Shown in pieces: positions 20,662-32,168 of a DNA stretch of 64,000 nt; within the stretch, counting starts at the first letter, position 1; every line of letters begins with the position of its first letter. A program made the position numbers and the translations under genes. The notes beneath the pieces were generated by a model. The model was given only the letters and a program-made list of their open reading frames with translations, did no database searches and was not told the origin of the DNA. Source of the stretch: Croceicoccus sp. (GTDB lineage: Bacteria; Pseudomonadota; Alphaproteobacteria; Sphingomonadales; Sphingomonadaceae); the NCBI GenBank assembly GCA_002694745.1, contig NZMY01000050.1, positions 456,232-520,231 of the forward strand, given 5' to 3'.

Positions 20662-21516
20662 ATGATGCTCAGACTGGCTCGGGAGCCGTTGGTTCATTTC
20701 ATCGCGCTGGGCACCCTGATCTTTGGCGGCTGGTATTGGCTTCACCCGCCACAGCCGCCGATGGACGAAATCGTGATCGACCAGCGGGAGTTCGATCATT
20801 TGAAGACCTTGTGGGAGGCGCAGTGGAAACGCGAACCGTCCCCGCAGGACGTGCAGGCGATCATCGACCGCCATGTCCGCAAGGAAGTGTTCTATCGCGA
20901 AGGGCTGCGCCTGAATCTCGACAAGAATGACGAGATCATCAAGCGCCGGCTTGCGCAGAAGATGGAAGCGGTGGCGGGCGATCTTGGCAGGCTGATGAAG
21001 CCGGCCACCGACGATGATTTGCGCGCTTTCCTGCGTGATCATCCAGAGCTTTTCCGAGTGCCCCAATCCTATGCGTTCCAGCAGGTGTTGTTTCTTCCGA
21101 CCGAGCGCCGGCAGGCTGCTGCAACACTGGCTTCCTTGCGCGGCGGTGGCTCTGTCCCTGCGACCAGCGAGGCCCGGTTGGGAGTGCCGAATGTCTGGCC
21201 GGAGACGACCTCTATCGATCTGGCCAATGCCTTTGGCGATGGCTTTCCAGTCCAATTGGCTGCCTTGCCACTTGGCGAATAGGCGGGGCCGGTCGAGTCC
21301 GGATACGGGCTCCATCTTATCCGCATCGACAAGCGCGACGCTGCCCATATGCCGGATTTCGCTGCCGTGAAGTCCTTGGTGCAGCGGGAATATGAATATC
21401 AGGCGCAATTGAATGCCGAGGATGCGACCTTCCAGAGCCTGCTCGCAAACTACAAAGTTCGCGTCACCGCCAAGGACGTTCCCGAAGAGCTTCGCACGGC
21501 GATGGCTGGCCGATGA
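20662..21516 (+). pseudogene. Parvulin-type peptidyl-prolyl cis-trans isomerase (membrane-anchored), interrupted by one in-frame TAG
   Basis: MMLRLAREPLVHFIALGTLIFGGWYW... reads ...LPLGE*AGPVESGYGLHLIRIDKRD...TAMAGR* in one frame. The PpiC motif normally has a residue (typically W) at the stop. Confidence 0.82.
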
Positions 21517-22538
21517 CGATGCAGGCCAATAGACAGCATATGCCAACGATGCTGTGGCGCGCCCTAGTGCTGGCGCTGATGATGTTTACGTTCCGCGTTG
21601 CAGGCGCAGAGGCACATGAAATCCGCACTGCCTTCCTGCAAGTGCGAGAAATCGCGCCGGACCGTTATGACGTTCTCTGGAAGGTGCCGCGCACCGACGA
21701 CACTGTGCTGGACATCACGCCACGTTTCGATTCCTCGTTCGAGTTGGAAGAAACCGAAGACGGGGCGCTGGTCGATGGTTTCGTCGTATTCCATTATCGC
21801 CTTGCCGGCACCCGATCACTGGGCGGCACAGAACTGCGGATCAACGGGTTGGAGCGCTCCACCGTTGATGCTTTGGCAGAGATCGATCTGCTGGACGGTC
21901 GTCGCCACAGCTATCTCCTGCAGCCGACCAATGCGGCGGTTACGATCGAGACCGAACCGTCGTTCTGGACGGTGGCGCGCAGCTATATCGTGCTGGGGGT
22001 CGAGCATATATTGCTAGGCTTCGATCATCTGCTTTTCGTGCTGGCGCTCGTCATCATCACGCGCGGCGCCGTGCGGATCGTAAAGATGATCACGGCCTTC
22101 ACCGTCGCACACAGCGTCACGCTCAGCCTTGCGGTGCTGGGCTATGTCGATGTGCCGGGACCGCCGGTGGAGGCGACTATCGCGCTCAGCATCGTTTTCC
22201 TCGCGGTCGAGATTTTGCGCACATTGGACGGCAAGGAGACGTTGACCAGTCGCAAACCCTGGCTGGTCGCACTTATCTTCGGGCTGCTGCATGGCTTTGG
22301 CTTCGCGGGTGCATTGTCGGAACTCGGTCTGCCACAAAGTGCCATTCCGCTCGCACTTGCCAGCTTCAACATCGGGGTGGAATTGGGGCAGCTGGCATTC
22401 GTGGGCGCGGTGCTGATTGTCATGCGCCTGCTGGCGCTGCAGTCCGATTGGCCGATGGCTACGCGCAAGCTGGCGCCTTATGCCATCGGGACGATCAGCA
22501 TGTTCTGGGTGATCGACCGGATCTCGGCCTTCGCCTGA
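21513..22538 (+). CDS. HupE/UreJ family membrane protein (C-terminal HupE_UreJ_2-like domain)
   Basis: Signal peptide, EIRTAFLQVREIAPDRYDVLWKVP, then VLGVEHILLGFDHLLFVLAL..AFTVAHSVTLSLAVLG. Overlaps the PPIase stop. Confidence 0.85.
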   Translation: MTMQANRQHMPTMLWRALVLALMMFTFRVAGAEAHEIRTAFLQVREIAPDRYDVLWKVPRTDDTVLDITPRFDSSFELEETEDGALVDGFVVFHYRLAGTRSLGGTELRINGLERSTVDALAEIDLLDGRRHSYLLQPTNAAVTIETEPSFWTVARSYIVLGVEHILLGFDHLLFVLALVIITRGAVRIVKMITAFTVAHSVTLSLAVLGYVDVPGPPVEATIALSIVFLAVEILRTLDGKETLTSRKPWLVALIFGLLHGFGFAGALSELGLPQSAIPLALASFNIGVELGQLAFVGAVLIVMRLLALQSDWPMATRKLAPYAIGTISMFWVIDRISAFA

Positions 22539-22541
22539 ACT

Positions 22542-22574
22542 GCGTGTCGGGGGTTCGTGTCCCCCTCCGCTACC
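22542..22574 (+). repeat. att-like direct repeat, distal copy (tRNA 3'-end remnant)
   Basis: GCGTGTCGGGGGTTCGTGTCCCCCTCCGCTACC, starting 3 bp after the HupE stop codon. Differs from the tRNA copy by substitution(s) and one missing base. Confidence 0.75.
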
Positions 22575-22647
22575 GTTTCGCACAGGTTGCTTTTTGCCTA
22601 GCGGACCCGTGTCATGACGGAAAATCTTTTCGTTCAGGGTAATAAAC

Positions 22648-23100
22648 CTAAGCGGGCAACCCGCCGGTCTGGCGAAGCGCCTCTCCAAGGGCGAGCGCCG
22701 CAGAGGTCGCAAGGTTCATCGAACGAACTTCTGCTCGCATCGGTATTCTGACCCGTTCCTGGCAGGCCTCTGCAACATGCTGCGGAACGCCTGCGCTTTC
22801 CTTTCCGAAAAGCAGTGTGTCGCCGGTTTGAAACTGGAACTCATAGGCCGATTGACTGGCTTTCGTCGTGAACAGCACCAGCCTTTCCGGGCGCGCTTCC
22901 GCGATAAAGGCATTGAATCCGGAATGGCGCACGATATCGACGTGATCGATGTAATCCATGGCGGTCCGCCTGACGCGCCGGTCGTCCCATTCGAATCCCA
23001 TCGGCTCGATCAGATGTATCGTCGCCCCGAAACAGGCGCCGAGCCTGAGGACGGCGCCGACGTTTCCGGCAATTTCGGGTTCGAACAGGGCGATGCGCAT
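22648..23100 (-). CDS. trmL: tRNA (cytidine(34)-2'-O)-methyltransferase TrmL (SPOUT)
   Basis: MRIALFEPEIAGNVGAVLRLGACFG...LLFGKESAGVP...IPMRAEVRSMNLATSAALALGEALRQ. True gene is the 3' end of the 633-aa ORF; the rest is shadow. Confidence 0.9.
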   Translation of the reverse strand: MRIALFEPEIAGNVGAVLRLGACFGATIHLIEPMGFEWDDRRVRRTAMDYIDHVDIVRHSGFNAFIAEARPERLVLFTTKASQSAYEFQFQTGDTLLFGKESAGVPQHVAEACQERVRIPMRAEVRSMNLATSAALALGEALRQTGGLPA

Positions 23101-23220
23101 AGAGGCCGATTGGCGCGGCCGCGCGCGATACGCAAGCGCCGGATCGCGCGCGAGATGGAAGTCGTCGATATGGCGTGTTAATCGCTGTCGGACTTCAAGA
23201 CATAAGGGACGGGATTTCTG

Positions 23221-24510
23221 ATGACCGAGCATAATCTGGAAACGATGACGGTGCACGCCGGATGCGAACCCGATCCGGCGACTAACGCACGGATCACGCC
23301 CATCTACCAGACGGCCAGCTATGTGTTCGACAGCACCGAACATGCCGCGGATCTGTTCGCCCTCAAGCAGTTCGGCAATATCTATTCGCGGATCATGAAC
23401 CCGACCAACGACGTTCTGGAAAAGAAGATCGCGGCGCTCGAAGGCGGGGTCGGCGCGCTTGGCGTGGCAAGCGGCCATGCGGCGCAGCTTATCGCGTTCT
23501 TCACGCTGATGGCACCGGGCTGCAATATCGTCGCCGCGCGCAAGCTGTACGGGGGCTCGCTCAACCAGATGGGTGAGGCGTTCCGCAAGTTCGGCTGGGA
23601 AACCCGCTTCGTCGACGCCGACGATCCTGAGAATATTCGCGCGGCAATCGACGCCGACACGCGCTGCGTCTTTGTCGAAAGCCTTGCCAATCCCGGCGGC
23701 GTGGTCACCGATATCGCGGCCATCGCCGACATCGCCCATAAAGGCGGCGTTCCCCTGATCGTCGACAACACGATGGCAACGCCCATGCTGTGCCGTCCTT
23801 TCGAGCATGGCGCGGATATCGTCACGCACTCGACCACCAAGTTCCTCAACGGGCATGGCAATGCCGTGGGCGGCCTTATCGTTGATTCCGGTAAGTTCGA
23901 CTGGAAGGCGCACGGGGACAAGTTCGCCAGCCTGACCCAGCCGAACGGATCCTATCACGGCGCGGTGCTGGCCGATGCGCTTGAGCCGATCGGGCCGATC
24001 GCGTTCATCATCGCCTGCCGGGTGCTGGGGCTGCGCGACCTCGGCCCCGCGATGGCGCCGCAGAACGCATGGCTTGCGCTTACGGGGATGGAGACGCTGG
24101 CGCTGCGCATGGAGCGGCATTGCGACAATGCGCTGGCCGTCGCGAAATGGCTGGAGCAGCACGAGAAGATCGAATGGGTCTCCTATGCCGGGCTTGATGG
24201 CAATCCGTACAAGCCGCTGGCCGACAAATATCTTGGTGGCCGGGGCGGCGCGGTTTTCACCTTCGGCGTCAAGGGCGGTTTCGAGGCGGGCGTGAAGCTG
24301 GTTTCCAGCGTCAAGCTGTTCAGCCATCTGGCCAATATCGGCGATACGCGCTCCCTGATCATCCACCCGGCCTCGACCACGCACAGCCAGTTGGAAGGCG
24401 AAGAGCTGATCGCAGCGGGCGCAGGCCCCGATGTCGTGCGGATCTCCGTGGGGATCGAGCACATCGACGACATTATTGCCGATTTGGACACGGCGCTGAA
24501 AAATCTTTGA
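23221..24510 (+). CDS. O-acetylhomoserine sulfhydrylase / Cys-Met metabolism PLP enzyme
   Basis: NIYSRIMNPTNDVLEKKIAALEGG, HSTTKFLNGHGNAVGG PLP lysine, SLIIHPASTTHSQL. Confidence 0.88.
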   Translation: MTEHNLETMTVHAGCEPDPATNARITPIYQTASYVFDSTEHAADLFALKQFGNIYSRIMNPTNDVLEKKIAALEGGVGALGVASGHAAQLIAFFTLMAPGCNIVAARKLYGGSLNQMGEAFRKFGWETRFVDADDPENIRAAIDADTRCVFVESLANPGGVVTDIAAIADIAHKGGVPLIVDNTMATPMLCRPFEHGADIVTHSTTKFLNGHGNAVGGLIVDSGKFDWKAHGDKFASLTQPNGSYHGAVLADALEPIGPIAFIIACRVLGLRDLGPAMAPQNAWLALTGMETLALRMERHCDNALAVAKWLEQHEKIEWVSYAGLDGNPYKPLADKYLGGRGGAVFTFGVKGGFEAGVKLVSSVKLFSHLANIGDTRSLIIHPASTTHSQLEGEELIAAGAGPDVVRISVGIEHIDDIIADLDTALKNL

Positions 24511-24630
24511 TGCCTTCGCGCCCAGCGAAGCCTCACAGATCCGCGTCAAGCTGAAGGAAACCGACCTTAAGCGCCGGTTTACCTGTGACGTCTACGCTCC
24601 GAGCCGATTTCAACTCGGGACGCGCTTGCC

Positions 24631-26001
24631 ATGGCTGACATTCAGGATCTGGCTAAACTCGATGGCAGCGAGGTGCAAAGCTCGCTTCCGGAACTGATGG
24701 GCGCGTTTTCATTCGCGCTCGATCTTACCGAGGGGCAACCGGAAGGGCACAGCCTTAGGGCTTGCTGGATCGCCATGCAGCTTGGCGAGCGGCTCGGTGC
24801 AAGCCGGGATGACCTGCGCAATATCTATTACGCGGCCATGCTGAAGGATCTGGGGTGTAGCAGCAACGCGGCCCGCGTGGCAGAGGTCTATCTGACCGAC
24901 GATCGCAGCTTCAAACATGATTTCAAGCTGATCGGCGACGGCATCGGCCCTGCGCTGCGATTTGTCTTTGCCAAGACCGGGCGCGGGGAATCGCTGTTGC
25001 GGCGCGGCACCGCGATCGTGAACATCCTGCGGAACGGACCGCAAATCGTCGATGACATGATCGAGGCGCGCTGCACTCGCGGTGCCGAGATTGCGCGGTT
25101 GCTGCGTTTCCCCGAGGAGGTCGCGCAGGCGATCTATTCGCTGGACGAGCATTGGGACGGCGGCGGTCGGCCAGCCGGCCTCAAGGCCGGCGACATCCCG
25201 CTCGCATCCCGCATCGCGCTGCTGTCACAGGTTGCGGATGTTTTCTTCACCAATGCAGGACCGCAGGCTGCACAGGCCGAAGTCGAACGATTGTCCGGAA
25301 GCTGGCTGGATCCCCGAATGTGCGAGGCTTTCTCTGCATTGAGCAAGGACGAGCGTTTCTGGAGCATGCTTGCGGATCCCGACCTCGCTATGCATGTGGT
25401 CACGCTGCTGCCCGAAGAAATGGGCATTCCCGTCGATGAAAAATTCCTTGACGACATCACCGCCGCCTTTGGGCGGGTGATCGACGCGAAAAGCCCGTTC
25501 ACATCGGGTCACAGCCAGCGGGTCGGCGAATACGCCATGCTGGTCGGCGAGGCGCTTGGGCTGGACGAAGCGCAATTGCGCTCGTTGCGCAGGGCAGCCA
25601 TGCTGCACGACGTGGGCAAGCTGGGCGTCAGCAGCCAGATACTCGAAAAGCCGGGCAAGCTTGAGGACGACGAATGGAACGCAATGCGCAGTCACGCCCT
25701 GCGCACGGCCGAGATATTGGGCCGGATCGCGCCCATGCGGGACATGGCGCACATCGCCGCCTCGCATCATGAGCGTCTCGACGGGAAAGGCTATCCCCTA
25801 GGTCTCGACGAAAGCCAGCTTGCGCTGGAAGCGCGGATCATCACTGTCTGCGATTTTTTCGACGCCCTTACGGCGGACCGCCCCTACCGCTCGGCTCTCT
25901 CCGTGGATGAGGCTTTTGCGATCATGGAAAAGGAGGCGGGCAGGGCAATCGATCCCAGATGCCTTTCGACCTTGCGCGAGGCGCTGGACGCGCCCCTGTA
26001 G
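24631..26001 (+). CDS. HD-GYP domain protein (putative c-di-GMP phosphodiesterase)
   Basis: AAMLHDVGKLGVSSQILEKPGKL...SHHERLDGKGYPLGL; two tandem HD-like domains. Confidence 0.85.
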   Translation: MADIQDLAKLDGSEVQSSLPELMGAFSFALDLTEGQPEGHSLRACWIAMQLGERLGASRDDLRNIYYAAMLKDLGCSSNAARVAEVYLTDDRSFKHDFKLIGDGIGPALRFVFAKTGRGESLLRRGTAIVNILRNGPQIVDDMIEARCTRGAEIARLLRFPEEVAQAIYSLDEHWDGGGRPAGLKAGDIPLASRIALLSQVADVFFTNAGPQAAQAEVERLSGSWLDPRMCEAFSALSKDERFWSMLADPDLAMHVVTLLPEEMGIPVDEKFLDDITAAFGRVIDAKSPFTSGHSQRVGEYAMLVGEALGLDEAQLRSLRRAAMLHDVGKLGVSSQILEKPGKLEDDEWNAMRSHALRTAEILGRIAPMRDMAHIAASHHERLDGKGYPLGLDESQLALEARIITVCDFFDALTADRPYRSALSVDEAFAIMEKEAGRAIDPRCLSTLREALDAPL

Positions 26002-26169
26002 CGAGCTGGATCGCCAATCTTGCCGATTGGTTATCCCTAAGTCATCTTCTGCCCAAGAGCGACCTCGTCATGACATCCGTCGAACCGTGCTTTTGCATGT
26101 TCGAAACCCGTTGCGTCACGCGGACCGCCTGTTAGCCTTGTAACAACCGACAATGGGGGGACGAATTTT

Positions 26170-27684
26170 ATGACAGGTCGCATTTCTCGTTTCGTGGCAG
26201 CCGCGCTTCTCGTGTCCGCCGCCATGCCAGCCAACGCGGAAACGCCCGATCGCGAGAAGATCGCCGGCGTGGTCGAGGCGCAGCACGACAACACGATCGA
26301 GGCTCTGAGGAACTGGATTGCCCTCCCGACCATCGCGGCGGAAAAGCGCAATACGCCGCAGGGCGCCGAATATATGAAACAGCTGGCGCTGGACGCAGGT
26401 TTCCAGCAGGCGAAGATCATCCCCACCGACGGCGTCCCGGCAGTGTTCGCGACGTTGGACGCAGGCGCCGACACGACGCTCGGCCTCTATTTCATGTATG
26501 ACGTCAAGCAGTTCGATCCCGCCGAATGGGACAACCCGCCCCTCGAAGGAAAACTTGTCGAGCGGGAAGGCGAGGGGCTGACGATGGTCGGACGCGGCGC
26601 GGTCAACCAGAAGGGGCCGGAAATGGCCTTCCTCGCCGCGATAAAGGCGATCCAGGCCAGCGGCAAGAAACTGCCCGTCAATCTCGTCCTTGTGGCGGAG
26701 GGCGAGGAGGAGGTCGCCTCCACTCATTTCGATCAGGTCGTGGCCGTTCCCGAAGTGCGTGAGGCGCTTTCGCGCAGTATCGGCGTCTTCATCCCTTCCG
26801 CCGCGCAGAGCGAGGACGGCAGCGCGAATATCACGCTGGGCGCCAAGGGCGCGGTGGAATTCCAGCTGGTCGTCGGCGGGGAAACATCCGACAAATATCC
26901 CAAAACGGACATCCATTCATCGAACCACGCCCGGATCGAAAACCCAGCATGGCGGCTGGTCAAGGCGCTGGACACGCTGGTCGCCGATGACGGCCATACG
27001 CCCGCGATCGACGGATGGTTCGAGAATGTGCGCCCCTTGACCGAACGGCAGAAGCAGCTGATCGCCGAAGGAGCCAAGATGAACCCCGAGCAGGCGGAGA
27101 AGGACCTGCTGGGCGTCGGCCGCTGGATCGACGACGAGCCTTATGTCACCAGCCTTGAAAGGTTCTATTCGCAGCCGACCGTCAATATTCAGGGCCTTGT
27201 CGCGGGCTATACCGGAACCGGCGGCAAGACCGTGCTGCCCGGCCGCGCAGAGGCCAAGCTGGAATTCCGGCTGGTCCCCGCAATGACCAAGGACGAAGCG
27301 GTCAGCAAGCTGAAGGCGCATCTGGCCAAGCGCGGTTTCGACGATGTGCAGGTCACCGTTTCGGGCGGATATGGTCCCAATGAAACCGACGAGGACAGCG
27401 TGCTGATCCGCGCGCAGAAGGCGCTGTTCGAAAAGGACGGCATTCCCTATTCGATCAGGCCGCGCAATGCGGGTAGCTGGCCGGGCGTGATCTTCAACGG
27501 GCCGCCGCTCAACCTTCCCGCATCGCAGTTCGGGCTGAGCCGTGGCGGCGGTGCGCATGCGCCGAACGAATGGTTCCTGATCGACAGCAGCGATCCCAAG
27601 GTCAACGGTCTGGACGAGGCAACGATGGCCTATGTCGACTATCTCTACGTGATCAGCGAGGAGGCGGCGAAAACCGCGCAATAG
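26170..27684 (+). CDS. Secreted M20 family metallopeptidase with substituted metal-ligand motifs
   Basis: Signal peptide; VAEGEEEVAS, AHAPNEWFLIDS conserved. GLYFMYDV and GRGAVNQKGP depart from canonical GHYDV / GRGxxDDKG. Confidence 0.8.
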   Translation: MTGRISRFVAAALLVSAAMPANAETPDREKIAGVVEAQHDNTIEALRNWIALPTIAAEKRNTPQGAEYMKQLALDAGFQQAKIIPTDGVPAVFATLDAGADTTLGLYFMYDVKQFDPAEWDNPPLEGKLVEREGEGLTMVGRGAVNQKGPEMAFLAAIKAIQASGKKLPVNLVLVAEGEEEVASTHFDQVVAVPEVREALSRSIGVFIPSAAQSEDGSANITLGAKGAVEFQLVVGGETSDKYPKTDIHSSNHARIENPAWRLVKALDTLVADDGHTPAIDGWFENVRPLTERQKQLIAEGAKMNPEQAEKDLLGVGRWIDDEPYVTSLERFYSQPTVNIQGLVAGYTGTGGKTVLPGRAEAKLEFRLVPAMTKDEAVSKLKAHLAKRGFDDVQVTVSGGYGPNETDEDSVLIRAQKALFEKDGIPYSIRPRNAGSWPGVIFNGPPLNLPASQFGLSRGGGAHAPNEWFLIDSSDPKVNGLDEATMAYVDYLYVISEEAAKTAQ

Positions 27685-27895
27685 GCGCCGCTTCGCTGCA
27701 CACAGGCATTCTGCCGCCCGATCGGTCCAGCCATAGGATCGATCGGGGGCGTCTTCCCGATTATCGGATGCGCCGGATGGTCAATCGAATGGTTCGATGA
27801 CAGGCGTCAATTTCTTTCGCTTTCACGATCAACTGTCTTTCGTCTAGCACTATGGTCGTTGCGCTGCGACGCATCGAACCAGGGGAGACATTGCT

Positions 27896-30136
<2,241 letters not shown>

Positions 30137-30157
30137 TCGATTGGGTCCTGAGGAAAG

Positions 30158-30188
30158 GGGCGGCATCTGCACGGATGCCGCCCTTTTT
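30158..30188 (+). terminator. Rho-independent terminator downstream of katG
   Basis: GGGCGGCATC-TGCACG-GATGCCGCCC followed by TTTTT; 10-bp perfect stem. Confidence 0.92.
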
Positions 30189-30276
30189 CGTTTCCCGATC
30201 TGATGTTTGCCGACGGTTCTATGTCGCCCGTCGATCAATTGCAGCGCCCGCCGGTTTGATCGACAAGGGGCGCTGA

Positions 30277-31113
30277 ATGAGAAACATCCTGATAGCCGCC
30301 GCCCTGTCCTTCCCTCTTGCGGTGTCCATTCCCCTTACGGTTCAGGCCGATGAGCTGATCGTGCGGGGCGACCGCCTTTTCATCCATGCCGAAGTGAACG
30401 GCCGCAAGGCCGAGGCGCTGCTCGACAGCGGTGCGGAAATGACGGTGCTCGATACACGCTTCGCGCGTGAGGCGCAGCTTGCGGAGGGCGAGGAAGTGAC
30501 CGCGCGCGGCACCGGGGCGGGCACGGTGAAGGCGCAAATCGTCGAGGGTGTCAATCTGACCGCGCTGGGACGACAGGTCGTGCTCCCCGCAGCAGCGGTC
30601 ATGGATCTGTCGGACATAGAGGCGCGCGTCGTGAAGGCGCCCGTGCCCGTCATCGTGGGCCGCGATTTGTTCGATGCGGGGCGCCTCGCCATCGATATCG
30701 AGGGAAGGCGGATCGAGTGGCTGTCCGGTGACGAGCCGATGGCGGGCGTCATGCTGCCATTGTCGGCTTCCCATGGCATCGAAACGATCCCGGTGACCTT
30801 CGGCGGTGTCGCCGCCGATGCCGACTTCGATCTCGGCAATGGAACCGGGCTATTGCTGTCCCGCGAACTGGCCGAGCGTCTGAATCTTAGGCCCGTCGGT
30901 GTAGAACCCGCAGGCGGCATCGGCGGGGCGGCCGGGCGCACGGTGGTCTATGTGCCCGAACTTACCATCGCGGGACGAAGTTTCCGTAACGTCCGGGCGC
31001 ATGTCGCGGATAATGCGCAGGTCCCGGCCAATGTCGGCGTAGGGCTGCTTCGGCAGTTCCGCATCGTCACCGATTTCCGGCAGCGCGCCGTCTGGCTCTA
31101 CCCGATCGAATAG
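30277..31113 (+). CDS. Secreted retropepsin-like aspartyl protease family protein
   Basis: Signal peptide; ALLDSGAEMTVLD catalytic motif and second half DFDLGNGTGLLLS. Confidence 0.75.
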   Translation: MRNILIAAALSFPLAVSIPLTVQADELIVRGDRLFIHAEVNGRKAEALLDSGAEMTVLDTRFAREAQLAEGEEVTARGTGAGTVKAQIVEGVNLTALGRQVVLPAAAVMDLSDIEARVVKAPVPVIVGRDLFDAGRLAIDIEGRRIEWLSGDEPMAGVMLPLSASHGIETIPVTFGGVAADADFDLGNGTGLLLSRELAERLNLRPVGVEPAGGIGGAAGRTVVYVPELTIAGRSFRNVRAHVADNAQVPANVGVGLLRQFRIVTDFRQRAVWLYPIE

Positions 31114-31187
31114 GGCGAAGCGGCACCCCGACACAATTTCTCGGAACGGTTTGCGCCCCCTGATGATTGGATGAACAGGGGGACATT

Positions 31188-32168
31188 ATGAAAAAACTCG
31201 GCATTTTCTGTCTTTTCGTTGCGATATTGCTGCTGATCGCGGTGCTCGTATCGCTTTTGCCCAGCGACGCCTGGTACGTCAGGACCATCGACATGGTGCG
31301 CGAACCGATGAGCTGGATCGCGGCGATATTGCTTATCGTTGCGGTCGTGGTGAAGGCACCGACGCGCTGGCCCACGGTCGGCGTGCTGGCGCTGGTCATC
31401 GCAATCAATGTCTGGCGCATCTGGCCCTATTCCGGCTTCGCGGAAGCGCAGGTCAGGCTGGCCAGCGGCTCCGATGCGGCGCAGGACGGGCAATGTTTCA
31501 CCGCGATGGCGGTGAATGTGAAGGTGAAGAACAAGGGCTACGCGGCCATCGCGCGGCAGATCCGCGAATATGATCCCGACGTGCTGTTCCTGATGGAAAC
31601 CGATAAGGAATGGATCGACCAGCTCGAACCGGTGCTGTCGCCCTATGGCTTTGTCCGGCGTCATCCTCAGCCGCATGCCTTCGGTCTGGTGTTCGCGACG
31701 CGCCTGCCGGTCGCCAAGGCCAATATCGTCGAGAATACCTATCGCGATACGCCCACGCTTTATGCGACGCTGGAACCGGCCGGCGCACCGCCGATCGAGT
31801 TCATCGGCCTGCACCCGAAACCGCCGCTCCCCGGCTGGAACACCGAGCAGCGCGATGAAAACATCGTCAATGCCGGCGTTCAGACCCCAGACCGTTTGCC
31901 CGATGCGCTGGTGATGGGGGATTTCAACGACGTTCCGTGGTCGCGCACGACGACTCGCTTTCGCGAGACCGGCGATTGGCGCGATCCGCGGATCGGTCGC
32001 GGCACATATGCCACTTTCCCGTCGCGCTATCTGTTCGCGGGCTGGCCGCTGGACCAGCTGATGGTGAAGGGCGATCTTGAGGTGGGGTCGTTCGCCGTAC
32101 TGCCGGACAACGGGTCGGATCACCGCGCGATGTACACGCGGGTCTGTGCCCGCCCGGCAGGCGGCTAG
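31188..32168 (+). CDS. Endonuclease/exonuclease/phosphatase family membrane protein
   Basis: N-terminal TM helices; LFLMETDKEWIDQL, VMGDFNDVPWS, GSDHRAMYTRV EEP motifs. Confidence 0.82.
   Translation: MKKLGIFCLFVAILLLIAVLVSLLPSDAWYVRTIDMVREPMSWIAAILLIVAVVVKAPTRWPTVGVLALVIAINVWRIWPYSGFAEAQVRLASGSDAAQDGQCFTAMAVNVKVKNKGYAAIARQIREYDPDVLFLMETDKEWIDQLEPVLSPYGFVRRHPQPHAFGLVFATRLPVAKANIVENTYRDTPTLYATLEPAGAPPIEFIGLHPKPPLPGWNTEQRDENIVNAGVQTPDRLPDALVMGDFNDVPWSRTTTRFRETGDWRDPRIGRGTYATFPSRYLFAGWPLDQLMVKGDLEVGSFAVLPDNGSDHRAMYTRVCARPAGG

Larger units (their letters stand above)
18623..22574 (+). mobile_element. Putative tRNA-Met-integrated genomic islet (no integrase)
   Basis: Lies between the intact tRNA-Met 3' end and a partial copy of it. 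Contains a self-contained same-strand 3-gene unit (DUF3604, PPIase, HupE/UreJ). Confidence 0.6.

Noticed and set aside
22542-22574. Second tRNA gene
   Set aside because: Only the T-arm/acceptor 3' part is present; no 5' half, D-arm or anticodon arm.
23101-24549. N-terminal ~480 aa of the 633-aa minus ORF ending in TrmL
   Set aside because: Antisense shadow of the O-acetylhomoserine sulfhydrylase; TrmL proper starts at 23100.
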